From: CBDBZL01 sp965213545
GTDB taxonomy: Bacteria > Pseudomonadota > Alphaproteobacteria > Sphingomonadales > Sphingomonadaceae
DNA length: 64,000 bases
Assembly: GCA_965213545.1 (NCBI GenBank)
Contig: CBDBZL010000002.1
Location: 806,001-870,000 of the forward strand
Reading direction: 5' to 3'
This document shows positions 29,352 to 38,761 of this stretch, one piece after another. The stretch's first letter is position 1; each line of letters starts with the position of its first letter. The translations under genes were made by a program, and so were the position numbers. A model generated the notes under the pieces. It ran no database searches and was not told the DNA's origin. It saw nothing but the letters and a program-made list of their open reading frames with translations.

Positions 29352-29514
29352 GCGGGACGTCGATCGGGCGAGACGACCGTGGCGCCTTTTCCGGTTGGGC
29401 GGGCGATCCGCCATGCCTCTCGCATCCAGGATGAATGCGACCTCCCGGATTCCATCGGGACAGAGGCCCGGCCGGGAATAAGCGAAGGCTTCGGCGGCCC
29501 GCTTGTCCGCAGCC

Positions 29515-30492
29515 TCACCTGGGTGCCTCGGTCGCTTCGATCAGCGCGGCGACAAGATCATCGATCCGCCGACCCTCGATCTCGGCTGCGGGCGACAGCA
29601 GCAAGCGATGACGCAGCGCGGCGGGGGCCAGCGCCTTCACATCATCGGGCAGGACATAGTCCCGGCCCTCGAGCGCTGCCCGGGCCCGCGCAACCTGCGC
29701 CAGCAGCACCGCCGCGCGCGGCGAGGCACCCCCGGCAATATCCCCGCTCTCGCGCGTCGCCCGCACCAACGCCACGCAATAGCCGATGACCTCGGGCGAC
29801 AATGTCACCGCCTCGACCGCCTTTCGTGCCGCTGCAATCCCCGCCGCATCGGTCGCCGGTTCGACCCCGTGATCGGCCGGACGCGGCGGACCGCTGCCAC
29901 GCGAAAACCGCGATACGATGGCGTGTTCCTCCTCGGCATCGGGGTAAGGCACCACCAGCTTGAAGGCGAAGCGGTCGAGCTGCGCTTCGGGAAGCGGATA
30001 GACGCCGTGACTCTCGATCGGGTTCTGCGTTGCCACCACCATGAAATTGTCCGGCAGCAGATGCGTCTCGCCATCCAGCGTCACCCGCCGCTCCTGCATC
30101 GCCTCGAGCAGCGCGGCCTGGGTCTTGGGGGGCGTGCGGTTGATCTCGTCGGCGAGCAGCAGTTCGGTGAAGATCGGCCCCCTGGTCAGGGTGAACTGGC
30201 TGGTCTGGAAGTTGAACAGGTTGGCTCCCAGGATATCTCCCGGCAGCAGGTCGGGGGTGAACTGGATGCGTCCGAAGCCCAGTCCGGTGGCGCCGGCGAA
30301 ACATTGCGCCAGGAAGGTCTTGGCGGTGCCCGGCGGACCTTCGAGCAGCACATGGCCGCCCGCCACCAGCGCGACCGCAAGATGGGCAACGATCTCGTCC
30401 TGCCCCACGATCGCCTTGCCGATCTCACGGCGCACCGCTCCTGCCATGGCGCGTGTCTGGTCCAGCGCATCGGCTGCCCGCGTCTCGTTCAT
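29515..30492 (-). CDS. MoxR-family AAA+ ATPase
   Basis: A 325-aa AAA+ ATPase thought to act as a chaperone that matures or inserts partner complexes. Walker A is LLEGPPGTAKT, Walker B is LLLADEINRTPPK, sensor 1 is MVVATQNPIE, and the pore-side and arginine-finger region is LPEAQLDRFAFKL. The C-terminal lid has SPRAAVLLAQVARARAALEGR. Start ATG 30492 overlaps the DUF4350 stop (ATGA). It is the catalytic centre of the operon DUF4129-DUF4350-MoxR-DUF58-SpoIIM-RDD. Confidence 0.95.
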   Translation of the reverse strand: MNETRAADALDQTRAMAGAVRREIGKAIVGQDEIVAHLAVALVAGGHVLLEGPPGTAKTFLAQCFAGATGLGFGRIQFTPDLLPGDILGANLFNFQTSQFTLTRGPIFTELLLADEINRTPPKTQAALLEAMQERRVTLDGETHLLPDNFMVVATQNPIESHGVYPLPEAQLDRFAFKLVVPYPDAEEEHAIVSRFSRGSGPPRPADHGVEPATDAAGIAAARKAVEAVTLSPEVIGYCVALVRATRESGDIAGGASPRAAVLLAQVARARAALEGRDYVLPDDVKALAPAALRHRLLLSPAAEIEGRRIDDLVAALIEATEAPR

Positions 30493-31802
30493 TTGCCGAT
30501 CTTCCTTTCGATCTGGGACAATTGTTCGGCCCCGCGCAGGAGGTCGCCGCGGGTGCGGGCACCGCGCGCCGCCGCGTTTGCCGAAGCGAACGTCTGCGGA
30601 TCCTCGCCGCGCGCCTCGAGTGCCCGTGCGATCGTGGTCTCACGCACCGTCCGGTCGCGTCCGCCGGCACCGAGCCGCGATGCGATCCGCTCGCCCACCA
30701 GTTCGGCATAGGGCGCGCCCAGCAGATGGAACCGGCCCGTGCGCTCGACAAACCCCGCTCCGTTCACCGCAAGCTGGGTCTTGCCAAAGGCCAGGCCCGG
30801 CAGCTCGGTACGCGGGGCGCCAAACCGCAGGAAAGCGCGCCAGCCGATCGTCAGCGCGGCCGCCAGCAGCGCCAGCGTGGCGGCGAGGAAGGGCGGGGCG
30901 AAGGCGAGCGTCAACAAATTGCGGCTCCGGCCGAACCCGGGCAGCGTCAGGTCGAACACGATCGGCAGGTCATCACCCTCAAGCGCGACGGCGACGAGCG
31001 CCAGCGCGACGCGCGCGCGGGTGCGGTCGGCAAGACCGTAATTATTGACCAGGTCGGGCTCGAAGACGATCACCAGCGGCCAGGCATCCTCGTCTGCTTC
31101 GGCGGGCACTTCGTCGAAGAAGCGCTCGCCGCTCGCCTCCGCCAACACTGGGTAGTAACCGCCGTCATAGCGCCAGCCCGCCAGGATATCGTCTTCGGTA
31201 TCGGTGATCAGCGGGTAGAGGTTGCGCACGTCCTCGCCTTGTGCCGCCTGCACCTGTTCGGGCTCGGGCAGGCGGCCTTTCATGTCCAGCCCCTGCCAGC
31301 CGCGCGTGGTGCCTGTGACCAGCGAGACATCTTCGAGCTGTTCTATTTGCCCCAGCCATTCGGGCGATAGTGGTTCGACAAGCTCGACCCAGCCATCTTC
31401 CGCCTCGATTCTGGGGTCGTCGGGCAAAGGCGCCGCGATCCATTTGGGGAGGATCAGCAAGGTGGGGCCGACATAGCGGCGCTCGGCAATGATGCGCGCC
31501 ACCTCCTCGCCATCGACCAGCGCGGGCGGCGTAAGCACCAGCAGCACCTCATCTTCCATTGCCGCAGGGTTGCGCGAAAGCGTGACCTCGTGCCCTTCGG
31601 CCTCGAGCAGCGCGACCAAGGCGGCCATGCCTGCCAGCCCGTTCGATGCGCCATGCACACCTCCATCACGCTCGTCGCGCCCGTCGAGCCCGGTGCCCAG
31701 CGCATAGAGGAAGAACAGGAACGCAGCGGCGCCGACGATCACCAGCGCCAGCACCGCGCCGGGGCGGAACGGCGTCTGCGATCGCGCCACGGCATCGTTC
31801 AT
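30489..31802 (-). CDS. DUF4350 domain membrane protein
   Basis: A 437-aa protein with an N-terminal membrane helix (VLALVIVGAAAFLFFLYALG), a periplasmic DUF4350 region and a second helix late in the sequence (LAFAPPFLAATLALLAAALTIG). The DUF4350 region has ASNGLAGMAALVALLEAEGHEVTLS near the start, resembling a GATase-like fold, then a C-terminal cytoplasmic tail. The LLVLTPPALVDGEEV strand fits the family. Function is unknown, but association with MoxR operons is consistent. Both ends overlap neighbours by 4 bases. Confidence 0.82.
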   Translation of the reverse strand: MNDAVARSQTPFRPGAVLALVIVGAAAFLFFLYALGTGLDGRDERDGGVHGASNGLAGMAALVALLEAEGHEVTLSRNPAAMEDEVLLVLTPPALVDGEEVARIIAERRYVGPTLLILPKWIAAPLPDDPRIEAEDGWVELVEPLSPEWLGQIEQLEDVSLVTGTTRGWQGLDMKGRLPEPEQVQAAQGEDVRNLYPLITDTEDDILAGWRYDGGYYPVLAEASGERFFDEVPAEADEDAWPLVIVFEPDLVNNYGLADRTRARVALALVAVALEGDDLPIVFDLTLPGFGRSRNLLTLAFAPPFLAATLALLAAALTIGWRAFLRFGAPRTELPGLAFGKTQLAVNGAGFVERTGRFHLLGAPYAELVGERIASRLGAGGRDRTVRETTIARALEARGEDPQTFASANAAARGARTRGDLLRGAEQLSQIERKIGK

Positions 31803-32476
31803 CGCGCCTGTCCCGGTTCGGCGGCCAGCGCGAAATCGGCATAAGCCGCGCGCGCGGTACGCCAGTCGTCGAGCGACAACCGGCCCAGCGCGAACAGGCT
31901 GCGCTCGACCAGCTCTGCGATCGCGCCGAATGCATGCGCCGCCGCCGGGGGCAGGAACGGCAGTGCGACGATCTCGCGCGCGGTGGATGACGGCTCGACC
32001 AGACCAGGTCGCGCCTGCGCAATCTGCGCCACGCTGCGGGTGAGCAGCAGCCGGGTCGCCTCTTCGTAGCGGCCTTCTTGTGCCAGCCGATCAGCATCGC
32101 CGATCAGTGCGGTTGCGGCGGCGGCATCGGGCATCCAGTCCGGCTCCTCGTCGGCAGCACTACGCTTCCCCCGGCGCCAAACCGGAGCGAAGATGCGCAG
32201 CAGCGCCAGCGCGGCAATGAGGGCGCCCACCGCCGCCAGCACCGGCCAGATGATGTGCCAGTTGCCGACTATAGTCGCCGCCAGCGGTCCGAACACATCG
32301 CCCAGCCACTCGAGCAGCGCCTCCAGCCAGCGTGGCGGCGGCTCGGCTTCGGGTATGGTGACGGGGGAATACTGGATCTGGGGATCGGCCCTAATCTGCG
32401 CCCACGCATCGGCCTCCCCGCCGTCCGGCGCACGCGCTCGCACCGCCGCCGCCACGCCGGCATCATCCCCGTTCAT
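31799..32476 (-). CDS. DUF4129 domain protein, first gene of the MoxR operon
   Basis: A 225-aa protein with one membrane helix (IIWPVLAAVGALIAALALLRIF). The cytoplasmic DUF4129-type helical domain shows ADRLAQEGRYEEATRLLLTRSVAQIAQ, STAREI and the final helix FALGRLSLDDWRTARAAYADF. DUF4129 is a usual member of MoxR/DUF58 loci and of transglutaminase-linked loci. Its ATG follows a gap with no coding frame, so the operon promoter probably lies in 32477-32602. Confidence 0.82.
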   Translation of the reverse strand: MNGDDAGVAAAVRARAPDGGEADAWAQIRADPQIQYSPVTIPEAEPPPRWLEALLEWLGDVFGPLAATIVGNWHIIWPVLAAVGALIAALALLRIFAPVWRRGKRSAADEEPDWMPDAAAATALIGDADRLAQEGRYEEATRLLLTRSVAQIAQARPGLVEPSSTAREIVALPFLPPAAAHAFGAIAELVERSLFALGRLSLDDWRTARAAYADFALAAEPGQAR

Positions 32477-32602
32477 GCACTGCCCCCGGTCGGCCGGCAG
32501 GCGCGCCCACGATCATAGCCGGCGGTGCGCGAGGCGGAACGCACGCTGCGCTAACGCCATCGCACGCCCTCGCCTGTCCGCCCTTGCTTGCCGCGCGCAT
32601 GG

Positions 32603-33514
32603 CTACTGGCCCCTGCGCCGCGCCATCGGGTAGCTGCCGAAAATGCGAACCTCCTCGGTGAAGAAGGCAAGCTCGGCCAGCGCCCCGTCCACCGCGCTCT
32701 CGCCCGTCGCGCCGATGATATCGGCATAGAACATCGTCGCGGCGAAACTCGCGCCCTTCTGATAGCTTTCCAGCTTGGTCATGTTGATCCCGCTGGTGGC
32801 AAAGCAGCCGAGCGCCTTGTATAGCGCGGCAGGAATATTGCGGACCTCGAACACGAAGGTGGTGAGCGCTTCATGGCCCACTAGCGTCGCCGGGTCGAGC
32901 GGCTCCCTTTTCAGCAGCACGAAGCGGGTGGTGTTGTCGGCCGCATCTTCCACCCCTTCATGCGCGATCGCCAAGCCATAGAGCTCGCCCGCTAGTGTGG
33001 GGGCCAGCGCGGCGATGGCGGGGTTGCCTCGCTCGGCAACGAAGGCGGCCGCACCCGCCGTATCCGCATGGCTCAGTGGCACCAGCCCCGCATCGCGCAG
33101 GAACTCGCGCGACTGGGCGAGCGCCTGGGGGTGACTATAGGCCGCCTCGAACGGGCCGGTCGATCCATCCTCACGCATCACCCCCATCAGTGCGTGGCGG
33201 ATGGGCATGAAATGCTCGGCGGTAATGAACAGGCCGCTGCCGGGCAGCAGATGGTGGATGTCGGCGACCCTGCCGGCGCGCGAGTTCTCGATGGGGATGA
33301 TCGCCGCGCCCGCCCGCCCCGAGGTCACCGCATCGAGCGCATCTTCGAAGGCGAAGCAGGGCAACGGCAGACAGCCGGGCACCAGTTCCAGCACCGCCTT
33401 GTGCGAATTGGCCCCCGGCGCGCCCTGGAACGCAACCGCGCGTGAGGGATCAACGGCAGCCGCAGCGCGCATCGTCTCGACCAGGGCCAGCGCGGGGGCG
33501 GGGAAACTGTGCAT
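32603..33514 (-). CDS. pheA: Prephenate dehydratase
   Basis: Monofunctional prephenate dehydratase, 303 aa, which converts prephenate to phenylpyruvate for phenylalanine synthesis. The catalytic domain starts with AFQGAPGANSHKAV, continues with ALDAVTSGRAGAAIIPIENSRAGRV and contains the active-site region DNTTRFVLL. The C-terminal ACT regulatory domain holds TTFVFEVRNIPAALYKALGCFATSGINMTKLES, the Phe-binding ESRP-type site appearing here as LESYQKG. There is no chorismate mutase domain. Confidence 0.95.
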   Translation of the reverse strand: MHSFPAPALALVETMRAAAAVDPSRAVAFQGAPGANSHKAVLELVPGCLPLPCFAFEDALDAVTSGRAGAAIIPIENSRAGRVADIHHLLPGSGLFITAEHFMPIRHALMGVMREDGSTGPFEAAYSHPQALAQSREFLRDAGLVPLSHADTAGAAAFVAERGNPAIAALAPTLAGELYGLAIAHEGVEDAADNTTRFVLLKREPLDPATLVGHEALTTFVFEVRNIPAALYKALGCFATSGINMTKLESYQKGASFAATMFYADIIGATGESAVDGALAELAFFTEEVRIFGSYPMARRRGQ

Positions 33515-33643
33515 AGGCTGAGCCAGCGCCTAAGCCATGCAACGCGCACGGGGGCAAGGCTTTCGGCCCACTTGCACCGCCATGATCCAATCCCTAGTTG
33601 GCCGGGCGAGCGATGACCACAATTTGAGCAGCAGCGCCCCACC

Positions 33644-34348
33644 ATGAACGATCGTTTCAATACCATTGCCGGCTGGGTGTTGTTCGCCGGCATTGTCGCG
33701 CTGGGTCTCAGCGCCATCTTCGCGCGGGTATTCAGTTCGCACGCGCCCGAAGAGCCGGGCCAGTTCGGCTATTTCATCGAAGGCCTGGAGGAAGAGGGGG
33801 GTGCTGCGGACGGTCCGTCGCTGGCCCTGCTGCTCAACACCGGTTCGGCCGAGGCGGGCGAGAAGGTGTTCGCCAAATGCACCTCGTGCCATACGATCGA
33901 ACAGGGCGGCGCCAACGGGATCGGCCCGAACCTATACGCCATCATGGGTGTGCCGATCGGCAAGCATATCGCCGGGTTCGCCTATTCGGACGCGCTCTCG
34001 GGCAAGGGCGGCGACTGGACGTTCGAGGCCATGGACGAGTGGCTGCGATCGCCGCGCGCCTTTGCCTCGGGCACCAAGATGAGCTTTGCCGGGCTCTCGA
34101 GCCCCGAGGACCGGGCCAATGTCATCCTCTATTTGCTCGCCAATGGTGGCGGCCTGCCGATTCCCCCGCCGCCGGCCGAAGATGCCGAAGAAGGCGAGAT
34201 CGGCATCGACGGCCCTGGAGAAGGCACGGGCGGCGTCGCGGGCGCGCCGGTCAACCCGGCAACAGCTGCTGGCGGGATGAGCGCGCCGCAGCCGGTTCCA
34301 GGACAAGGCGCGGCGGCCAATACGGGCGGTGTAAAGCCGGGCGAATAG
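33644..34348 (+). CDS. Membrane-anchored class I cytochrome c
   Basis: A 234-aa CycM-like cytochrome. An uncleaved N-terminal anchor (NTIAGWVLFAGIVALGLSAIFARV) is followed by a periplasmic cytochrome c domain. The haem motif is CTSCH (residues 83-87), and the sixth ligand Met lies in TKMSFAGL. A Pro/Gly-rich, acidic tail of about 65 residues follows, which probably acts as a flexible tether. In alphaproteobacteria such proteins carry electrons from the bc1 complex to cytochrome c oxidase. It is divergent from pheA. Confidence 0.92.
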   Translation: MNDRFNTIAGWVLFAGIVALGLSAIFARVFSSHAPEEPGQFGYFIEGLEEEGGAADGPSLALLLNTGSAEAGEKVFAKCTSCHTIEQGGANGIGPNLYAIMGVPIGKHIAGFAYSDALSGKGGDWTFEAMDEWLRSPRAFASGTKMSFAGLSSPEDRANVILYLLANGGGLPIPPPPAEDAEEGEIGIDGPGEGTGGVAGAPVNPATAAGGMSAPQPVPGQGAAANTGGVKPGE

Positions 34349-34452
34349 TTCGAGCAGGTGGCTGAACACCGCGCGAAGCCTGGCGCGCTCTGTGACCTAG
34401 GTCAGCACATCAGACTGCGGATCTGCAAGCGACGTTCGCGCCGGTCTGGCTC

Positions 34453-35133
34453 TTACCCAGACCCTGCATCAACCCGGCGCTTGAACCGTTGCGCCACGAC
34501 GTACCATTCGGACGATCCTTTGCGGCTCGCGGGCGGCTTGGCGTGCTTCACGCTCGTGAAATGGCGTTTCAGCCGTGCGAGCAATTCGCGCTCGGTTCCT
34601 CCGGCGAGCACCTTGGCGACGAACGCGCCGTCCTCCTCGAGCACTTCGCAGGCGAAATCGACCGCCGCCTCGACCAGGCTCATGGTGCGCAAATGATCGG
34701 TTTGCTTGTGGCCCACCGTATTGGCCGCCATGTCCGACAATATGAGGTCGGGCGGACCACCCAGCGCCTCGAGCAGCCTGGCGGGCGTATCCTCGGCCAG
34801 AATATCGCGCTGCAGGATGGTTACGCCCTCGATCGGCTCGACCTCGAGCAGGTCGATGCCCACGATAGCCGCGCCCGGCGCCCGCATCCGCACCACCTGC
34901 GTCCAGCCGCCCGGCGCAACGCCCAGATCGGCGACCCGCCGCACACCCGCCAGCAGATCGAAGCGATTATCGAGTTCGATCAGCTTGAACGCGGATCGAC
35001 TGCGATATCCCTCGGCCTTGGCCTGCTTGACGTAAGGGTCGGTCAATTGCCGCTGAAGCCAGGCGGTCGATCCGGCGGTGCGCCGGCGCGCGGTCTTTAC
35101 CCGCCGCCCTGGATCGGCGCCCGGACGGCTCAT
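34453..35133 (-). CDS. rlmE: 23S rRNA (uridine-2'-O)-methyltransferase RlmE
   Basis: FtsJ/RrmJ-type SAM-dependent enzyme that methylates U2552 (E. coli numbering) of 23S rRNA in the large subunit. Length is 226 aa. The SAM site is VADLGVAPGGWTQV. The catalytic K-D-K-E set is readable: SRSAFKL, ILSDMAAN, FVAKVLAGG, and the Glu near SSEWYVV. The basic N-terminal extension (ADPGRRVKTARRRTAGS) is usual in alphaproteobacteria. Its ATG overlaps the ppx/gppA stop (ATGA). Confidence 0.95.
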   Translation of the reverse strand: MSRPGADPGRRVKTARRRTAGSTAWLQRQLTDPYVKQAKAEGYRSRSAFKLIELDNRFDLLAGVRRVADLGVAPGGWTQVVRMRAPGAAIVGIDLLEVEPIEGVTILQRDILAEDTPARLLEALGGPPDLILSDMAANTVGHKQTDHLRTMSLVEAAVDFACEVLEEDGAFVAKVLAGGTERELLARLKRHFTSVKHAKPPASRKGSSEWYVVAQRFKRRVDAGSG

Positions 35134-36398
35134 CGCCTGCCCGCTGCTGGCCTTTGCTTCGCCTCCGCCCCGCCTTTGACTTCGCTCGAGCTCACCCCCT
35201 CACCCGCGACGTCGCGCATGCGTCGAAGGGCGGCCTGCGCTTCCACGCCATCGGCATCGGCCGACATCAGGCTGCGCAATATCCCCTCGCGGATGCCGCG
35301 GTCGGCCACGCCCAGGCGCGGCGCGGGCCAAATATCGAGGATTGCCTCCAGGATGGCGCAACCCGCCACCACCAGATCGGCGCGTTCGTTGCCGATGCAT
35401 GGCAGGTGCGAGCGATCAGCGGGCGACAGTGCGGAGAGCCGCGCGGCGATCTCGCGCATCGAACTGGCGGGCACGATCAGACCATCGACCGCCGTGCGAT
35501 CGTAATGCGGCAGGTCCAGATGGATCGAGGCCAGCGTGGTCACCGTGCCGCTGGTGCCCAGCAGCCGCAGGTCCGGCGTCAGATGCGGCTTGATGCGCGC
35601 GGCGAACTCTATGAAGCTGTCCGCCACGAGCGTTTTCATCCGCCGGTAACGCGCCAGCCGCTCACCCTCGGCCGACGCGGGTTCGGCCTCGGCGCCCACC
35701 GTCTCGGTCAGCGACACCACGCCCCAGGGAACCGAGTGCCAGTCCAGAATGCGCGGCACCGGGGCGCCCGGCTCGATGAGCACCAGCTCGGTGGACCCGC
35801 CGCCGATATCGAAAATCACCGCCGGGCCGATGCCGTCTTCCAGCAGGATATGACAGCCCAGCACGGCAAGCCGCGCCTCTTCCTGGGCCGAGATGACATC
35901 GAGCGCGATGCCCGTCTCCTCGCGCACCCGCTCGATGAACGCGTCGCCATTATCGGCCCGGCGGCAGGCCTCGGTCGCCACGGACCGGGCGAGATGCACG
36001 CCGCGTTTCCTCAGCTTCTCGGCGCAGATGCGCAGCGCGCCCACCGCCCGCTCCATCGCCTCGTCGGACAGGCGACCGGTCTGCGCCAGGCCCTCGCCAA
36101 GCCGCACCACGCGGCTGAAGGCATCGATCACCACGAAGTTGTGGCGGGTGGGCCGAGCGATCAGCAGGCGGCAGTTGTTGGTCCCCAGATCGATCGCGGC
36201 ATAAGCCTGGCGCAGCCGGTCGTGCGGCGGCCGGCGCCAGCTCGTATCGGTCCCGCCCGGTGCGGTGCCGGGTCCGACAAGCCCATCGTCATCGCCTGCG
36301 CGTGACCTTGTATGCATCTCTCCCGAACGCTGTTCGCGTTCGCCTTCCGTCGTGGCAACGAACTCGCCGCCCCCGTCCGGTGGAGCGAAATCCGCCAT
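35130..36398 (-). CDS. Ppx/GppA-family phosphatase
   Basis: An exopolyphosphatase or pppGpp phosphohydrolase of the ASKHA fold, 422 aa. The phosphate loops are AAIDLGTNNCRLLIA and FDIGGGSTELVL; the SVATEACRRADNG segment is also typical. The N-terminal 65 residues are Pro/Gly-rich and poorly conserved in appearance. I chose ATG 36398 because it gives ADFAPPDGGGEF, but the methionine at about 36320 is possible. Polyphosphate and pppGpp specificity cannot be separated by eye. It is coupled to rlmE by an ATGA overlap. Confidence 0.9.
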   Translation of the reverse strand: MADFAPPDGGGEFVATTEGEREQRSGEMHTRSRAGDDDGLVGPGTAPGGTDTSWRRPPHDRLRQAYAAIDLGTNNCRLLIARPTRHNFVVIDAFSRVVRLGEGLAQTGRLSDEAMERAVGALRICAEKLRKRGVHLARSVATEACRRADNGDAFIERVREETGIALDVISAQEEARLAVLGCHILLEDGIGPAVIFDIGGGSTELVLIEPGAPVPRILDWHSVPWGVVSLTETVGAEAEPASAEGERLARYRRMKTLVADSFIEFAARIKPHLTPDLRLLGTSGTVTTLASIHLDLPHYDRTAVDGLIVPASSMREIAARLSALSPADRSHLPCIGNERADLVVAGCAILEAILDIWPAPRLGVADRGIREGILRSLMSADADGVEAQAALRRMRDVAGEGVSSSEVKGGAEAKQRPAAGRR

Positions 36399-36495
36399 GA
36401 CCGAACTGTTCTTTCTGCAAACATTCAACCCGCAACACGCGGGAACCTGATTGCAACCTAGCGAAACGCCCGGCAGCGGGCAAGTTTGCGCCAAT

Positions 36496-37326
36496 CTATG
36501 GGTGCAGCGTCCCTCCGGTAGGAACGCGGGCGGGAACCAGCGGAGCCGCCAGCGCGCCTGCCAAACGCACCATCTGAGAACCGTCCCGCGATGCGATGCC
36601 GGTGGCGATCGGCTCATCGGCAGCGTCCTGGCGCAACGTGGCATGCAGCCGGTCCCAGAACGAGAAACCGCTCGACCAGTTACTGTTCATTTGCGCAGGA
36701 TCGCGCGAATGATGCGTGCCGTGCATCGCGGGCGTGGTGAGCACCCAAGCAAGGTGGCGGTCCCAATCACCGGGCAGCCGCCAGTTCGAATGGTGAAAGG
36801 CGATCGAGGCGAAAAAGAAACCCTGCCAGCGCGCCAGCATCACCGGGTCGAGCCCCGCCAGCCGCACCTGGGCAAGGCGACACGGCAGCGAGACCAGCAT
36901 GTCTACGAAATGGAAGCGAATGGCGGTCGATGCGTCGAGATCGGGGTCGGCATGGTGAACGATGTGGAAGCGCCACAGGAACGGCAACTTATGCGTGGCG
37001 ACGTGCCAGAGGTAAAAGGTGTAATCCATCACCAGCAGCGCTGCCACCGGCCCCATCCTGCGGCCCAACTGCCTTGCTATCAGGTGCTGCACGCCGCGGC
37101 CGCGCGCCGCATTATGCCGGGCGATGCGATGGGTAAGCGGGCGCTCGGCGAGCGCGATCACCGCCTGGCACAACACCCCCATCACCGTGTTGCGCGCCAG
37201 GCGCGGTGCTTGCGACACGGTCCGACGACGCAAGGGCGAGGCTCGCTCGGCGAAGAGCAGTGCGGCCAGCGCCATGCCGGTCACTGCGGGTGCGGCGAAG
37301 CGGGCGAAGTCGGCTTTGCGTCCCAT
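36496..37326 (-). CDS. Sterol desaturase / fatty acid hydroxylase family protein
   Basis: A 276-aa membrane di-iron enzyme. The histidine boxes are WHVATHKLPF (HxxxH), FHIVHHADPD (HxxHH), IAFHHSNWRL and HGTHHSRD, in the expected order between hydrophobic helices. Family members hydroxylate or desaturate lipids, sterols or carotenoids; the substrate here is unknown. It converges on nothing and is divergent from the glycosyltransferase pair at 37.4 kb, with which it might share a lipid-related role, but there is no direct evidence. Confidence 0.9.
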   Translation of the reverse strand: MGRKADFARFAAPAVTGMALAALLFAERASPLRRRTVSQAPRLARNTVMGVLCQAVIALAERPLTHRIARHNAARGRGVQHLIARQLGRRMGPVAALLVMDYTFYLWHVATHKLPFLWRFHIVHHADPDLDASTAIRFHFVDMLVSLPCRLAQVRLAGLDPVMLARWQGFFFASIAFHHSNWRLPGDWDRHLAWVLTTPAMHGTHHSRDPAQMNSNWSSGFSFWDRLHATLRQDAADEPIATGIASRDGSQMVRLAGALAAPLVPARVPTGGTLHP

Positions 37327-37442
37327 CCACCCGATAATAAGCGCGAGCCTGCGCCAGCGCCACCGGCACCGGTTCGGGTCGGGGTCGCATACAACGAACC
37401 GCTCGCCTCCCGATTGCTGGTGGCGCTAGGAGCGCAGCAGAC

Positions 37443-38021
37443 ATGGCAGCACCGCGTATCCACCTCTTCATCCGCTGGCCGGAGCCGGGACGCGCCTATA
37501 CGCGTCTCATCCCCCGGCTGGGAGCCGATGGCGCCGCACGGCTGCATCGCCGGCTGACCGAGCGGACGCTTGGAGTGATGCGCGACACCGGGCTGGCGAT
37601 GACGCTGCGCACCACCGGAGCGCCGCCCGCCCGGTTCGCCGGCTGGCTGGGAAATGATTTCCAGATCGAGGACCAGGGGGAAGGCGGCCTGGGCGAGCGG
37701 CTGGCACGCGTCCCCGCGCCGGCCATCCTGCTCGGTGCCGACCTGCCCGGGCTCGAGGCCCATCACCTGCTGGCCGCGGCAGCCGCGCTCGAGGAGGTTC
37801 CCGCAGCCATCGGTCCGGCTGGGGACGGCGGCTATTGGTGCCTTGCTCTTGCGACGCCCGCGCCCTTCCTGTTCGACAACATGGAATGGGGCACCGACCT
37901 GGTGGCAAGCGAGACGCAGAGCCGGCTGGAAGCCCGAGGCTGGGCCTATCGCACGTTGCCCGAACTTGCCGATTGCGACCGGCCCGAAGACCTCGACCGG
38001 TTCCCCGAGCTTCTCGCATGA
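37443..38021 (+). CDS. TIGR04282-type glycosyltransferase (DUF2064)
   Basis: A small GT-A-like nucleotidyl or glycosyl transferase, 192 aa. The N-terminus has RIHLFIRWPEPGRAYTRLIP (a PxPGxxKTRL-like motif with A-Y for K-T). The core has ILLGADLPGLEAHHLLAAAAAL (the D-x-P motif) and AIGPAGDGGYWCLAL. The family name comes from arsenosugar clusters, but members occur widely and their products are mostly uncharacterised. Its stop overlaps the next start (ATGA), so both glycosyltransferases are made together. Confidence 0.88.
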   Translation: MAAPRIHLFIRWPEPGRAYTRLIPRLGADGAARLHRRLTERTLGVMRDTGLAMTLRTTGAPPARFAGWLGNDFQIEDQGEGGLGERLARVPAPAILLGADLPGLEAHHLLAAAAALEEVPAAIGPAGDGGYWCLALATPAPFLFDNMEWGTDLVASETQSRLEARGWAYRTLPELADCDRPEDLDRFPELLA

Positions 38022-38761
38022 GCGAACCGGCGCGCAGGGACACGCTGGCGATCATCATCCCCATGCTGAACGAAGCTGCGGCGTTGCCCCGCCTGGCCCG
38101 CACGCTAGCGGTGCTCGATCCGCCGGCGGACGAAATCATCGCGGTGGATGGTGGCAGTAGCGATGGCAGCATGGCGATCGCGCGCCAAGCAGGCTGGCGC
38201 GTGCTTGCCGCGCCCAAAGGACGCGCGCGCCAGATCAATGCCGGCGTGGGCGCGGCACGGGCGGTGCAGATCTGCATCTTGCATGCCGACACGCTCCCCC
38301 CGCCCGATCTGGTTGCGGTGATAGGAAAAATGCTGGCGGATCATCGCACCGCGCTGGCCGGCTTTACTCCGCTTATCCGTGGGCCCGGCGGGGTGCGCGT
38401 GCTCACCAGCTTCCATAATTGGATCAAGACCTGGTATGCGCCGCTCCTGTTTCGCCCGCGTCTGTTCCTGAAGGGCGGCCGGCTGCTGTTCGGCGATCAT
38501 GCGATGAGCTTCCGCCGCGCGGATTTCCACGCCGTCGGCGGCTGCGACGAGCGCGCCGAAATCATGGAGGATGCTGACCTGTGCATCCGGTTTGCGCGTC
38601 AGGGCCGTGTCCGGCTGATCGCGCGGTTCATCGAAACCTCCGATCGCCGCGTCGCGCAATGGGGCACATTGAAGGCCAACTGGATCTATCTGAAGATCGG
38701 CTTCATGTGGGGGATCGGCAGGCGTCGTGGCCTCGCTCGGCATTACCCCGACGTGCGCTGA
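38018..38761 (+). CDS. TIGR04283-type family 2 glycosyltransferase
   Basis: A 247-aa GT2 enzyme. The nucleotide-sugar site is LAIIIPMLNEAAALPRLART, then IIAVDGGSSDGS and the metal-binding CILHADTLPPPDL (DxD-like). AMSFRRADFHAVGGCDE with the catalytic EDADLCIR follows. A short hydrophobic region near the C-terminus (KANWIYLKIGFMWGIG) could touch the membrane. It is paired with the DUF2064 gene as in arsenosugar-type clusters. The last 19 bases overlap the convergent SDR gene. Confidence 0.92.
   Translation: MSEPARRDTLAIIIPMLNEAAALPRLARTLAVLDPPADEIIAVDGGSSDGSMAIARQAGWRVLAAPKGRARQINAGVGAARAVQICILHADTLPPPDLVAVIGKMLADHRTALAGFTPLIRGPGGVRVLTSFHNWIKTWYAPLLFRPRLFLKGGRLLFGDHAMSFRRADFHAVGGCDERAEIMEDADLCIRFARQGRVRLIARFIETSDRRVAQWGTLKANWIYLKIGFMWGIGRRRGLARHYPDVR

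Noticed and set aside
36600..36700. GGAAC-type motifs within the hydroxylase gene as promoters
   Set aside because: They lie inside a coding sequence and no matching CGTT at 16-17 bases was seen.
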